Source of the DNA: JBDTVS01 sp040007095
GTDB lineage: Bacteria; Acidobacteriota; Vicinamibacteria; Vicinamibacterales; CAVVIG01
Direction of reading: 5' to 3'
DNA: 25,521 bases
Assembly: GCA_040007095.1 (NCBI GenBank)
Contig: JBDTVS010000022.1
Span: forward strand, 1 to 25,521
Made by a program: the position numbers and the translations under genes. Below, piece by piece: positions 1 to 8,136 of this stretch. The notes under the pieces were generated by a model. That model was given only the letters and a program-made list of their open reading frames with translations, was not told the origin of the DNA and searched no databases. Positions within the stretch are counted from its first letter, which is position 1. Each line of letters opens with the position of its first letter.

Positions 1-491
1 GCGTAGCCGTTGTTGCACACGCCAGCCAGCGGGTTCAGGTCCATCGACAGCTCGAGCGACGGCAGCTGCGTGTCGCGGCCCATCTGCTTGGCCGCCACCT
101 GGTCGACCGTGGTGCCCAGATGGTAGTCCGAGCTCTCCGTGTGTTTGGCGAAGGCGGCGCTCAGAAACCCCGCGTTCGAGGTGTCGTGCGTGCCCGGATA
201 GGATTGTTCCAGCCTGAGATTGGTGACCACCGTCACCTGCTCTTTCACCACCTCCAGCGAGGCCAGGATGGGCGATAGCTCGCGGAGCGTGTCCTGCCCG
301 GGCGGCGTCCAGCGAGCATGGTCGCATCCCATCGGAATGAATACGAAGCCGAGCCGGCGCACCGGTTTAGCCGGGGTCTTGGCCAGGGCGGTCGCGGCGG
401 GAATCATCGCGTCGAGCAGAGGCAGCGCGAGCGTCGCCTGTACGCCCCTCAGGAACGTGCGCCTCGGCAGCGATTTCTTCGTGATGATCAT
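1..491 (-). CDS. DUF1552 family protein, 5' part (runs off the window)
   Basis: This is the N-terminal 163 codons of a minus-strand gene whose 3' end lies outside the window. The reading frame opens with a twin-arginine signal: PRRTFLRG at about residues 9-16, then a hydrophobic Ala/Leu-rich stretch, so the product is probably exported by Tat. It continues with RRLGFVFIPMGCDHARWTP and a later segment on TNLRLEQ, G-THDTSNAGFLS and DYHLGTTVDQVAA. This is the usual start of DUF1552 proteins, exported proteins of unknown function found mainly in Planctomycetes, Acidobacteria and Myxobacteria, usually beside DUF1592 genes. The start ATG at 491-489 overlaps the TGA of the upstream DUF1592 gene (shared ATGA at 491-488), so the two are translationally coupled. 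No enzymatic role can be assigned from sequence. Confidence 0.88.
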   Translation of the reverse strand, partial: MIITKKSLPRRTFLRGVQATLALPLLDAMIPAATALAKTPAKPVRRLGFVFIPMGCDHARWTPPGQDTLRELSPILASLEVVKEQVTVVTNLRLEQSYPGTHDTSNAGFLSAAFAKHTESSDYHLGTTVDQVAAKQMGRDTQLPSLELSMDLNPLAGVCNNGY

Positions 492-3094
492 GACGATCTC
501 CTCATCTGAAACGGCACGCTCTTGACGATTCCCAGAATGAGCGACGAGAAGCGGTAGCCACCGGGCTCGGCATCGCGAAGAATCTGGCGGACCGCAGGCG
601 CGTCGTAGTACTCGACGCCCCGGCCCAGGGCGAACGTCAGCAGCTTTTCCGTCAGCGTTCCCGCGAATAGCTCCGGACGCCGGAGCAACCCCTCTTCGAG
701 GCCAGCCACTCCGTTGAGCTCGCCGACGCCGGGCAATCCCCCCGACACGTCAACGGCTCCGCTGTCGCCCTCCTGATCCCGCCAGCGACCCACCGCATCG
801 AAGTTCTCGAGCGCGAACCCTACGGGGTCGATCGTCCGATGACAGTTCGCGCACACCGGGTTGTTGCGATGGGCGCTCAGCCTCTGCCGCATCGGCAGGT
901 TGGCGGCGACGGAATTTTCTTCGAGCGCCGGCACATTCGGGAGCGGGGGGGGCGGCGGGGCGCCGAAGATGTTGCCGAGGACCCACACGCCACGAATCAC
1001 CGGTGAAGTCCGCGTGGCATAGGAGGTGACGGCCAGGATGCTGCCGTGCCGCAGCAATCCGCCACGCTTGCTGTCGGGTCCGAGCGTGACGCGCCGAAAG
1101 CGGCTGCCATAGACGTTGGGAATCCCGTAATGCTTCGCCAGACGCTCGTTGAGAAAGGTGTAGTCCGCCCTGAGCAGGTCGAGCACACTGCGATCTTCGC
1201 GCCGCACGCTGTCGACGAACAGCTCCGTCTCCAGGCGAAACGCCTGACGAAGGTTGTCGTCGAAGTCCGGGTACAGGCGAACGTTGGGTTCGACCGACGC
1301 CAGGTTGCGCAGCCGGAGCCACTGTCCGGCGAAATTACTCGCGAGATTGTACGAGCGAGGGTCGGCGAGCATTCTCCTGACCTGTCGGTCGAGCACGTCC
1401 GGCCGGCCGAGCTCGCCTCGAACAGCTGCATCGAGCAGTTCGGCATCAGGGAGGCTGCTCCAGAGAAAAAATGACAGACGGGAGGCCAGCTCGAGATCGC
1501 TGATGCGGTAGGCGGCGCCGGCCGACACCGTGTCCGGATCGATCTCCACGCGGAACAGGTATTCGGGGTTGACGAGCACGGCGCTCAACGCCTTCGCGAT
1601 TCCCGCATCGAAGTCTCCCTCGGACCGCCCTTCCCGATAGAAGGCCATCGGCCGTTCCACATCCGGATCGGAAATGGACCGACGGTAGGCGCGGCGCATC
1701 AGCGTGGAGAGAATCGTCTTCGCGCACGCTTCTTCGTCGCGGGGCCCGGTTGGCCGGCAGACGAATATCCGGCGGCGGCTCGGCGTGTTGTCGGCGCCGT
1801 GCGCCGCGTAAGGTCCGGTAATCGACAGCTGGTTGATCGCCGGAGTGATACGGGGATGACGCCGCTCGTTGAAGTGCGACTGAAGGGGCTGGCGCGCCGA
1901 CTCGAGCAGCGACGAGGAATTCCTGACAAACGTGACGCCCACGTCATGGGGACCGGCCGTCACGGGCACACGAATCTTGAAGTCTTTGTCGAGCAGCGAA
2001 TCGTCGCCATCGGCGGGCCTCTCGACCGTCAGCGTCCCGATCGGCGTCCGGTCGAGCAGCAACTGTATCTCGTGCGGTTGCGGGTCCTTCAAGCCGTCGA
2101 TGTTCCCGTTATAGCCGCGCGCGAGCCAGATCTGGATGTCGTACTCTCCGTCCTGCGCGAACGTATAACGAACCGACACACCTCCGCGCGTGCCGATCGG
2201 GAGTCCAGGGACATGCTCCTCCTGCGTGACGTCGGGCGGGACGCGAATGATGTCGCTCTGCACAGACGTCTGCGTGCTGCCGATCGCCAGGCGGCTGATC
2301 TTCTGCGCAGCCGAGATGTATCGATCCAGCAGAGCCGGCGACAGGTCGCCCACCGTCACGTTGTCGAAGCCGTGACCGCTTTCATCGGGCGGCAGGAGCG
2401 ATGCGGCGTCGATGTCGAGGGACAGCAGATCTCTGATGGCGTTTTGATACTCGGTACGGTTGAGACGCCGTAACGTGTCCGTACGGCCAGGATTCGGCCT
2501 GGCGACGGCGGCTTTGTCGAGCGATGTTTCCAACCACGAAAGCAGGGCTCGCCGGTCTTCCGTCGAAGGCTGCGGCACGTTGGAAGGCGGCATGGTGCCG
2601 GTTCGAAGTTTACGGACGACCTTCTCCCAGACGTCGGCGCCTTTGCCGGGGCTGGCGACGTCGGCTTCGTCCAACCTCAAGCCAGCGGTCTCGAGCCGTC
2701 GGTTGTGGCAGGTGACACAGTAGCGATCGAGCACCCGCTGGTGGCTCGACACGAGTGGCACCGCACCGGTTGGGGACGATGATTGGGCGACCTTCTTCTG
2801 TGGAGCCGTTTGCTGTGCAGATGCCCGTGTCTGCGCCAGCCGCTGGTGAACGTCTGGCGTCGCATCGAGACGGGCGAGGCGCCTCGCTGGCAAGGCGTGA
2901 CGACCGAGAATATCCGGAATATTTGAGCGAGGAGCAACGCAGCCAGCCCCGGGGCCCGGGATGCATCGCCCGTCGAATGCAGTCAGACTTTCACCACCGG
3001 CTGCCAAGCCAAAGGACACGGTCAACGCCAAACCAGCCAACCCGGTAGTCACCACGCTCACACTCGGGAAGGCCTGAGGCGTCTTGTCGCTCAT
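488..3094 (-). CDS. DUF1592/DUF1588/DUF1585 c-type cytochrome-like protein
   Basis: An exported protein of 868 residues if it starts at the ATG at 3094, which has GAGG six bases upstream; a TTG at 3100 is also in frame. A hydrophobic segment near residues 15-35 is a signal peptide or anchor. A haem-binding motif CVTCH lies near residues 126-130 and is followed by a Planctomycete-cytochrome-like segment (LDEADV, GTMPP, LLSWLE). A DUF1587-type region comes next (LRRLNRTEYQNAIRDLL), then DUF1592 (SFFLWSSLPDAELLDAA), DUF1588 (NVPALEE, CANCH, DPVGFALENFDAVGRWR) and DUF1585 (FAGTLTEKLLTFALGRGVEYYD). The second CxxCH is near residue 750. The family is paired with DUF1552 proteins and its function is unknown; a periplasmic redox role is inferred from the cytochrome motifs. 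An odd feature is about 90 residues of Arg/Pro-rich sequence between the hydrophobic segment and CVTCH, which resembles nothing I recognise. Confidence 0.9.
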   Translation of the reverse strand: MSDKTPQAFPSVSVVTTGLAGLALTVSFGLAAGGESLTAFDGRCIPGPGAGCVAPRSNIPDILGRHALPARRLARLDATPDVHQRLAQTRASAQQTAPQKKVAQSSSPTGAVPLVSSHQRVLDRYCVTCHNRRLETAGLRLDEADVASPGKGADVWEKVVRKLRTGTMPPSNVPQPSTEDRRALLSWLETSLDKAAVARPNPGRTDTLRRLNRTEYQNAIRDLLSLDIDAASLLPPDESGHGFDNVTVGDLSPALLDRYISAAQKISRLAIGSTQTSVQSDIIRVPPDVTQEEHVPGLPIGTRGGVSVRYTFAQDGEYDIQIWLARGYNGNIDGLKDPQPHEIQLLLDRTPIGTLTVERPADGDDSLLDKDFKIRVPVTAGPHDVGVTFVRNSSSLLESARQPLQSHFNERRHPRITPAINQLSITGPYAAHGADNTPSRRRIFVCRPTGPRDEEACAKTILSTLMRRAYRRSISDPDVERPMAFYREGRSEGDFDAGIAKALSAVLVNPEYLFRVEIDPDTVSAGAAYRISDLELASRLSFFLWSSLPDAELLDAAVRGELGRPDVLDRQVRRMLADPRSYNLASNFAGQWLRLRNLASVEPNVRLYPDFDDNLRQAFRLETELFVDSVRREDRSVLDLLRADYTFLNERLAKHYGIPNVYGSRFRRVTLGPDSKRGGLLRHGSILAVTSYATRTSPVIRGVWVLGNIFGAPPPPPLPNVPALEENSVAANLPMRQRLSAHRNNPVCANCHRTIDPVGFALENFDAVGRWRDQEGDSGAVDVSGGLPGVGELNGVAGLEEGLLRRPELFAGTLTEKLLTFALGRGVEYYDAPAVRQILRDAEPGGYRFSSLILGIVKSVPFQMRRSS

Positions 3095-3257
3095 CGTCAA
3101 CCTCGTCCTGGCTATCCGGTTGCTTCAGCGCGCCACAATTTGTGGTGCCGGCAAGGCCCGAGCCCGCAGTTTCCAATGGTAGGGACTGAGGTTAAGACCG
3201 ACGGCGGAAGGTGTCAAGGCCGTTCACGCCCTTAAAATAGTCCAAGCGTCGGGCCAG

Positions 3258-3273
3258 GAAGACGGCCGTCTTC
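3258..3273. promoter_or_regulatory. Perfect 16-bp palindrome, candidate operator
   Basis: GAAGACGGCCGTCTTC reads identically on both strands. It lies about 165 bp upstream of the DUF1592 start and 265 bp upstream of the first quinoprotein start, inside the divergent promoter region. A dimeric regulator site is a reasonable inference, but no regulator gene adjoins it. Confidence 0.35.
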
Positions 3274-3525
3274 TCTCGCTTCGAACCTCATGGAGTCCGC
3301 GTTTGCGACGCAGTCTTTGCTGCCAGGGCCGACAAATTGCGGCGCGGACTTGTCTCGCGGTATCCGAACGACAAAGGAGACCTACGCCCTCGTCGAGGTG
3401 ATTTTCTGTGCCTGGCCCGCGTCGATCTGGCATGATCGGTCCGCCTGTGCGCCTAATCCGTGCTGTCGAACAGGTCGAGGTGCCGACGAGCGATCTGAGA
3501 AAGGACCTTCGTCCTGATCAGTCTT

Positions 3526-3531
3526 GAGGAG
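3526..3531 (+). promoter_or_regulatory. Ribosome binding site that fixes the quinoprotein 1 start
   Basis: GAGGAG ends seven bases before the ATG at 3539. A TTG at 3524 in the same frame overlaps this site, so it cannot be the start; the ATG at 3539 also begins a clean signal peptide. Confidence 0.7.
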
Positions 3532-3538
3532 TCCTTCG

Positions 3539-5656
3539 ATGCGCAGAGTAGTCGGATTGCTCGTTTTAACCGGCGCGTTCGTGGCGGCGACGCTGGAGTC
3601 GCTGACCAGCCAGACTGCCCCCGTCCCGGCACGGGCCGGGTCCACGGCCAAGCCCTATACGACCTGGCGGTCCTATTCGGGCGGTGGCCACTCCTCGCAG
3701 TATTCCGCGCTCGATCAGATCAACACGCGGAATGTCGGGAAGCTCGAGATGGCGTGGACCTATCCGGTCACCGGCACCAACATCTTCAACCCGGTCGTCA
3801 TCGACGGGGTGATGTATGTGCCGGCTGGAGGCGGCGTCCTCGCCGCGCTCGACGCCGCCACCGGCAAGGAACTCTGGAGAAAGGACGGTGCGGCGCCGAG
3901 CGGCGCGCGCGGTATGAACTACTGGGAGAGCGCAGACCGCTCGGATCGCCGTTTCATCTTCCTGCGCAGCGGCAACGTGACGGCGATCAACGCGGCCAAT
4001 GGCGACACGATCACCTCCTTCGGCCGCAACGGCATGGTGGATCTGCGCGAGGCGATGGATCGCAAACCACCAGGTCCGCTGGGCACCAGCAATCCGGGGC
4101 GGATCTTCCAGGACCTGTTCATCATCTCGCTGCCCGGCGGCGCCAGCTACGGCGGGCCCCCCGCCGATGTGCAGGCCTACAACGTCGTCTCCGGAAAGCT
4201 CGCCTGGGTGTTCCACGCCATCCCGCACGAAGGGGAGCTCGGCTACGAGACCTGGCCCGAGGGCGCGTGGACGCGATCGGGCGGCGTTCACAACTGGAGC
4301 GAGATGACCGTCGATGAGGCCAACGGAATCGCATTCATCAACTTCGGCAGTCCGCGGTTCGATTTCTACGGCGGCGACCGCAAAGGCGACAACCTGTACG
4401 GCAACTCGCTTGTGGCGATTGACGCGCGCACCGGCAAGCGCCTGTGGCATCAGCAGCTCATTCATCACGATCTGTGGGATTACGACCTGCCCCAGGCACC
4501 GAAGCTGGTGACGATCCGTCAGAACAATCAGAACATCGACATCGTCGCCCAGGGCACCAAGCACGGGTTCCTGTTCGTGTTCGAGCGGAAGACCGGACGA
4601 CCGATCTGGCCGATCGAGGAGCGGAAGGTGCCGCAGTCCGACGTGCCGGGTGAATGGTCGTCGCCGACGCAGCCGTTCCCGACCAGGCCCGCGCCGTACG
4701 CGCGTCAGTCGTTTACCGAAAAGGACATCAACCCGTATCTGCCGAAAGAGCAGCAGGAGGCGCTGCGCGCGCGGATGAAGACGCTGCGCAACGACGGGCT
4801 CTTCACGCCGCCGAGCTTCGAGGGCTCGATCGAGATGCCGGGCCACAACGGCGGCGCCAACTTCGGCACGTCTGCGGTCGATCCGATCCGCGGCGAGTAC
4901 TACGTCGTGCACAAGTCGCTGCCGACGGTGCTGCACATGGCACTGCCGGGGACCGGACGCGGCGCCGGCGGAGGTCGCGGCGGCAACGCCATTGTGACGC
5001 CCGAACAGAAAGCCGCCTTGATGGCGCAGGCGAAGGAGCTGGTCGCGCAGGCCAATGGCACACGGCTCGAGTTCTTATCGCCGGTCGAGTTCATGACGGT
5101 CGGGTTCCCCGGTGGATCGATGTCGGCCGTCGGGCCCCCGTGGTCCGAGATGGTGAAGTACGACCTGAATACCGGCGACATCAAGTGGCGCATCGCTACC
5201 GGGAACGTCGACGCGCCGCCGGAATTCAACATCCCGAAGGGTACCGGTGCCCAGTATCCACGGGACGCGCCGCTCGCGACCGCTGGCGGCCTGATCTTCC
5301 TCGGCACCGGACCGGAGCGGAAGGTGCGCGCCTACGACCGCGACAACGGCAAGGAACTCTGGGTGCATTCGCTGCCGAACGGCTCCGAAGGCATGCCGGC
5401 GACGTATGAAGTGAACGGGCGTCAGTTCGTCGTGTTCCCGGTCGCGTCGGCGAACGGGACGTTCCCCGCGCGTTTCGACGCGCTGGCTGCGGCACCATCT
5501 GCACCTGCCGCTGCTGTTGGCGGCGCACTCGGTCCAGGAGCTGTGGGTGCACAGCCCGGCGGACCTCCGGGAGGCGGCGGTCGCGGCGGACGTGGCGGTC
5601 GCGGCGAAGGTCCGCAGCTGCCGAGCGCGTACATCGCGTTCGCGCTGCCTCAGTGA
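3539..5656 (+). CDS. PQQ-dependent dehydrogenase-like quinoprotein 1
   Basis: A predicted periplasmic eight-bladed propeller enzyme of 705 residues. A signal peptide covers about residues 1-25 (RRVVGLLVLTGAFVAATL). The propeller opens with TWRSYSGGGHSSQYSALDQI (residues 42-61) and has repeated quinoprotein tryptophan-docking motifs: ALDAATGKELW (103-113), AIDARTGKRLW (293-303), YDLNTGDIKW (541-550) and YDRDNGKELW (599-608). HHDLWDYDLP at 309-318 is a hallmark of the membrane glucose/quinate dehydrogenase branch of PQQ enzymes. The enzyme would oxidise an alcohol or sugar and pass electrons through PQQ; the substrate cannot be read from sequence. There is no cytochrome domain and no N-terminal membrane domain like that of Gcd. 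Two Gly/Arg-rich stretches (about 472-483 and 673-692) are lineage-specific additions. A homologous gene follows 116 bp downstream on the same strand. Confidence 0.88.
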   Translation: MRRVVGLLVLTGAFVAATLESLTSQTAPVPARAGSTAKPYTTWRSYSGGGHSSQYSALDQINTRNVGKLEMAWTYPVTGTNIFNPVVIDGVMYVPAGGGVLAALDAATGKELWRKDGAAPSGARGMNYWESADRSDRRFIFLRSGNVTAINAANGDTITSFGRNGMVDLREAMDRKPPGPLGTSNPGRIFQDLFIISLPGGASYGGPPADVQAYNVVSGKLAWVFHAIPHEGELGYETWPEGAWTRSGGVHNWSEMTVDEANGIAFINFGSPRFDFYGGDRKGDNLYGNSLVAIDARTGKRLWHQQLIHHDLWDYDLPQAPKLVTIRQNNQNIDIVAQGTKHGFLFVFERKTGRPIWPIEERKVPQSDVPGEWSSPTQPFPTRPAPYARQSFTEKDINPYLPKEQQEALRARMKTLRNDGLFTPPSFEGSIEMPGHNGGANFGTSAVDPIRGEYYVVHKSLPTVLHMALPGTGRGAGGGRGGNAIVTPEQKAALMAQAKELVAQANGTRLEFLSPVEFMTVGFPGGSMSAVGPPWSEMVKYDLNTGDIKWRIATGNVDAPPEFNIPKGTGAQYPRDAPLATAGGLIFLGTGPERKVRAYDRDNGKELWVHSLPNGSEGMPATYEVNGRQFVVFPVASANGTFPARFDALAAAPSAPAAAVGGALGPGAVGAQPGGPPGGGGRGGRGGRGEGPQLPSAYIAFALPQ

Positions 5657-5772
5657 GTGGCGTAGTACGCAGGATTCATCAAAGTCGTGACGAATTACCT
5701 GCAATTCATGACATGAAAAGAGACGATCGCTCTGCGTTTGACGTCGTGACAAGAATTCTGAGCAGGACTTCC

Positions 5773-7905
5773 ATGAGACTCGTGACCGGCATTGTGGTGG
5801 CTCTCGCGGCGGGCGCGGCGGGCGCCGTATGGGCGCAGGCGCAGAAGGCGGGCGTCGTGCCGCCAGGCGACTGGCAGACGATCAATCGCGACTTCGCGGC
5901 GACGCGCTACTCGCCGCTCACTCAGATCAACGCGTCGAACGTCGCCAATCTGAAGCTGGCCTGGTCCTTCCCGATGCAGGGCGGTGGCACATCCGTCCCG
6001 CTTGCCGTGAACGGGATCATGTACATCTCGAACGGCAGCCGCGTGACGGCGATCGATGGCGAGAGCGGCATGGAGGTCTGGTCGTTCTCCCCATCCGGAG
6101 CCACGACGACGCCGCTGCCCACCGATGCGCAGGCGCAGTCAGTAGCCGCTCCCGCGACGCCGGCTGCGGCTGGCGCTCCGCAGGGCGCCCCCGCGGGTGC
6201 ACCCGATGGCGGACGCGGAGGTCGTGCCGCCGCAGGTCCAGGGGGAGGCGGTCAGGCCGGCGGACGTGGTGGTCGTGGCGGCGGTGGCCCGCAGGTATCA
6301 GCCCGCGGTCTCGGGTACTGGCCCGGCGACGGCACGCGCGCACCGCGCATTCTCTTCCTGACCGGCAATCGTCTCTGGGCGATCGACGCGCAAACCGGCA
6401 AGGCTGCGGAAGGCTTCGGCGAGAACGGTTCGGTGGCCATCGGCGTCAGCGCCGGCGGGGTCCCATCCATTTACAAGAACGTCGCCATCGTCGGCGCCTC
6501 GTCGACAGAGAACCCGCAGGAAGGGAATGCCATCGGCAACCCGCGCGCGTTCGATGTCGTGACCGGCAAGAAGCTGTGGGAGTTCCAGACCGTTCCGAAA
6601 GCGGGCGAGAAGTACAACGAGACGTGGGGCCCCAACGGCTGGCAGAACCGCCAGGGGACGAACATGTGGGCCTTTGCTGCGCCAATCGATTACGACCGCG
6701 GCATCGCGTACCTGCCGATCGCGGGGCCGGCGGCCAACTACTACGGCGGCGATCGGCCGGGAAACAATGTCTATGGCAACTCGATCGTCGCGGTGGATGC
6801 GCAGACCGGTCGGTACAAGTGGCACTTCCAGACCGTGCATCACGATCTGTGGGACTCGGACATGCCGAGCGCCGGCGCGCTCGTCGAAGTCACTGCGAAC
6901 GGCCGTCGGTCGCCCGCCATCGCGCACGTCGGGAAGACGAGCTACTTCTTCGTGCTGAATCGCGAGAACGGCAAACCGCTGATCCCGGTCGAAGAGCGAC
7001 CGGTGCCGAAAGGTGACGTGCCGACGGAGTGGTACGCGACAACGCAGCCGTTCCCGGTCAAGCCCGGTCCGCTCGCGCCGACCAGCTTCAACAAGGACAC
7101 CGATCTGGTACGGCCGGAAGACACGACGCCGGAGCACGCCGCTGCGTGTCAGGCGACGTGGGATCGAGAAGGCGGCTTCATCAATCTCGGTCCGTTCACG
7201 CCGTTCATGTATCACGCGGACGGTGCTCCGCCGAAGTCCACGATCCAGTTGCCGGGCGGTACCGGGGGCGTGAACTGGGGCGGCGCGGCAGCCGATCCGA
7301 ACGGGATCGTGTACGTCAACGCGCAGTCAGGCAATCTGGCGGGCTGGGTCGAGAAAGTCGAAATGGTCGAGGACCCTGTGACGAAACGGCAGACGCCGAA
7401 GATCGCGAACTGGCCGGACAGCTTCGGATCCAGGCAGCCGTACAACCGCGCCTTCTATGCTCCGCCCAATCCCGCGCAACCGACCGCCGGCAAAGGTCCG
7501 TTCCATTCGTTCACGGCGAACGGCATGCCCTGCACGCGTCCTCCGTGGGGTCAGCTGATTGCGGTCAATGCGAACACCGGCGAGATCCTGTGGAAGTCCG
7601 TGCTCGGCCTTCGCTTGAACATGCCTGCGGACAAGCAGCTGCTCGGCAACAGCGGGAGCGCCGGCCCGACGGTGACGGCCGGGGGCCTGGTCTTCGTGGG
7701 CGCAACCGGTGATGGACGCTTCCGCGCGTTTGATGCGAAGACCGGCAAGCAGCTGTGGGAAAGCCGTACCGACGGTCAGCCGCTCACAACAGCAGGGAAC
7801 GGCGGCAGTGCGAACGCGAACCCGATGACCTACACGTCCAGGAGCGGCAAGCAGTTTGTCGGGATCGTGGCCGGCGGCAACCTGCGGGTGTTCGCCCTGT
7901 CGTAG
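5773..7905 (+). CDS. PQQ-dependent dehydrogenase-like quinoprotein 2
   Basis: A second quinoprotein of 710 residues, homologous to its upstream neighbour. I chose the ATG at 5773 because it begins a signal peptide (RLVTGIVVALAAGAAGAVWA, ending near residue 24) and has AGGA five bases upstream. An upstream GTG at 5653 overlaps the stop of the previous gene but would add 40 residues of unstructured sequence. Key motifs are TRYSPLTQINASNV (44-57), AIDAQTGKA (203-211), DVVTGKKLW (261-269), VDAQTGRYKW (341-350) and HHDLWDSDMP (356-365); the C-terminal blade has FDAKTGKQLW. An insertion at about 119-173 is first Ala/Pro-rich and then Gly/Arg-rich (GGRGGRGGGG); it would sit as a loop on the early part of the propeller. 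It is probably cotranscribed with quinoprotein 1. Substrate unknown; electrons would go to a cytochrome or the quinone pool. Confidence 0.87.
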   Translation: MRLVTGIVVALAAGAAGAVWAQAQKAGVVPPGDWQTINRDFAATRYSPLTQINASNVANLKLAWSFPMQGGGTSVPLAVNGIMYISNGSRVTAIDGESGMEVWSFSPSGATTTPLPTDAQAQSVAAPATPAAAGAPQGAPAGAPDGGRGGRAAAGPGGGGQAGGRGGRGGGGPQVSARGLGYWPGDGTRAPRILFLTGNRLWAIDAQTGKAAEGFGENGSVAIGVSAGGVPSIYKNVAIVGASSTENPQEGNAIGNPRAFDVVTGKKLWEFQTVPKAGEKYNETWGPNGWQNRQGTNMWAFAAPIDYDRGIAYLPIAGPAANYYGGDRPGNNVYGNSIVAVDAQTGRYKWHFQTVHHDLWDSDMPSAGALVEVTANGRRSPAIAHVGKTSYFFVLNRENGKPLIPVEERPVPKGDVPTEWYATTQPFPVKPGPLAPTSFNKDTDLVRPEDTTPEHAAACQATWDREGGFINLGPFTPFMYHADGAPPKSTIQLPGGTGGVNWGGAAADPNGIVYVNAQSGNLAGWVEKVEMVEDPVTKRQTPKIANWPDSFGSRQPYNRAFYAPPNPAQPTAGKGPFHSFTANGMPCTRPPWGQLIAVNANTGEILWKSVLGLRLNMPADKQLLGNSGSAGPTVTAGGLVFVGATGDGRFRAFDAKTGKQLWESRTDGQPLTTAGNGGSANANPMTYTSRSGKQFVGIVAGGNLRVFALS

Positions 7906-7927
7906 GCCGGGTGCTCCCGACCCGGCC
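7905..7927 (+). terminator. GC-rich hairpin at the end of the quinoprotein operon
   Basis: GGCCGGGT at 7905-7912 pairs perfectly with ACCCGGCC at 7920-7927 around a seven-base loop. It starts at the last base of the quinoprotein 2 stop codon. There is no long T-run after it, so it is a plausible but not classical intrinsic terminator. Confidence 0.5.
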
Positions 7928-7976
7928 ACCTGTTGACCCGCCCGCCGGTAGTGTCTCAGTCTCAAGGTCAAGGTCA

Positions 7977-8048
7977 ACCACCGAGGTCACCGTGGCCACC
8001 GGGAGAATCCCAAGGTTTTTGCTCGGTGCACTCGGTGTGCTCGGTGGT
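7977..8048. repeat. Long imperfect inverted repeat (REP-like hairpin)
   Basis: ACCACCGAG at 7977-7985 pairs perfectly with CTCGGTGGT at 8040-8048. Pairing then continues inward with a few mismatches: CACCG 7988-7992 with CGGTG 8033-8037, and CACCGGG 7997-8003 with CTCGGTG 8022-8028 (one G-T pair). The loop is about 18 bases. Each arm is itself built from repeated CACCG/CGGTG units. It lies between two convergent genes, where it could terminate transcription both ways, or it could be one copy of a dispersed palindromic repeat family. Confidence 0.6.
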
Positions 8049-8136
8049 GAACGGCAAACTGAGCAGTAAGGGCCGCGGGCCCTAAGCGTCCGCTCTACAG
8101 GTCGCGGAACTGTTGTGAAGCCAGCGAAAGAGCGGT

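Larger units (their letters stand above)
3095..3538. other. Divergent intergenic region (444 bp)
   Basis: This gap separates the minus-strand DUF1592/DUF1552 operon from the plus-strand quinoprotein genes and must hold both promoters. I see a perfect 16-bp palindrome at 3258-3273 and a GAGGAG ribosome binding site at 3526-3531. The nonamer GTCGAGGTG occurs twice (3392-3400 and 3474-3482). No convincing sigma70 promoter and no extra gene were found; the short open frames here have no recognisable protein features. Confidence 0.6.

Noticed and set aside
3566..4936. Minus-strand open frame (456 codons) opposite quinoprotein 1
   Set aside because: Arg/Val/Asp-rich antisense shadow; the plus strand has complete quinoprotein motifs.
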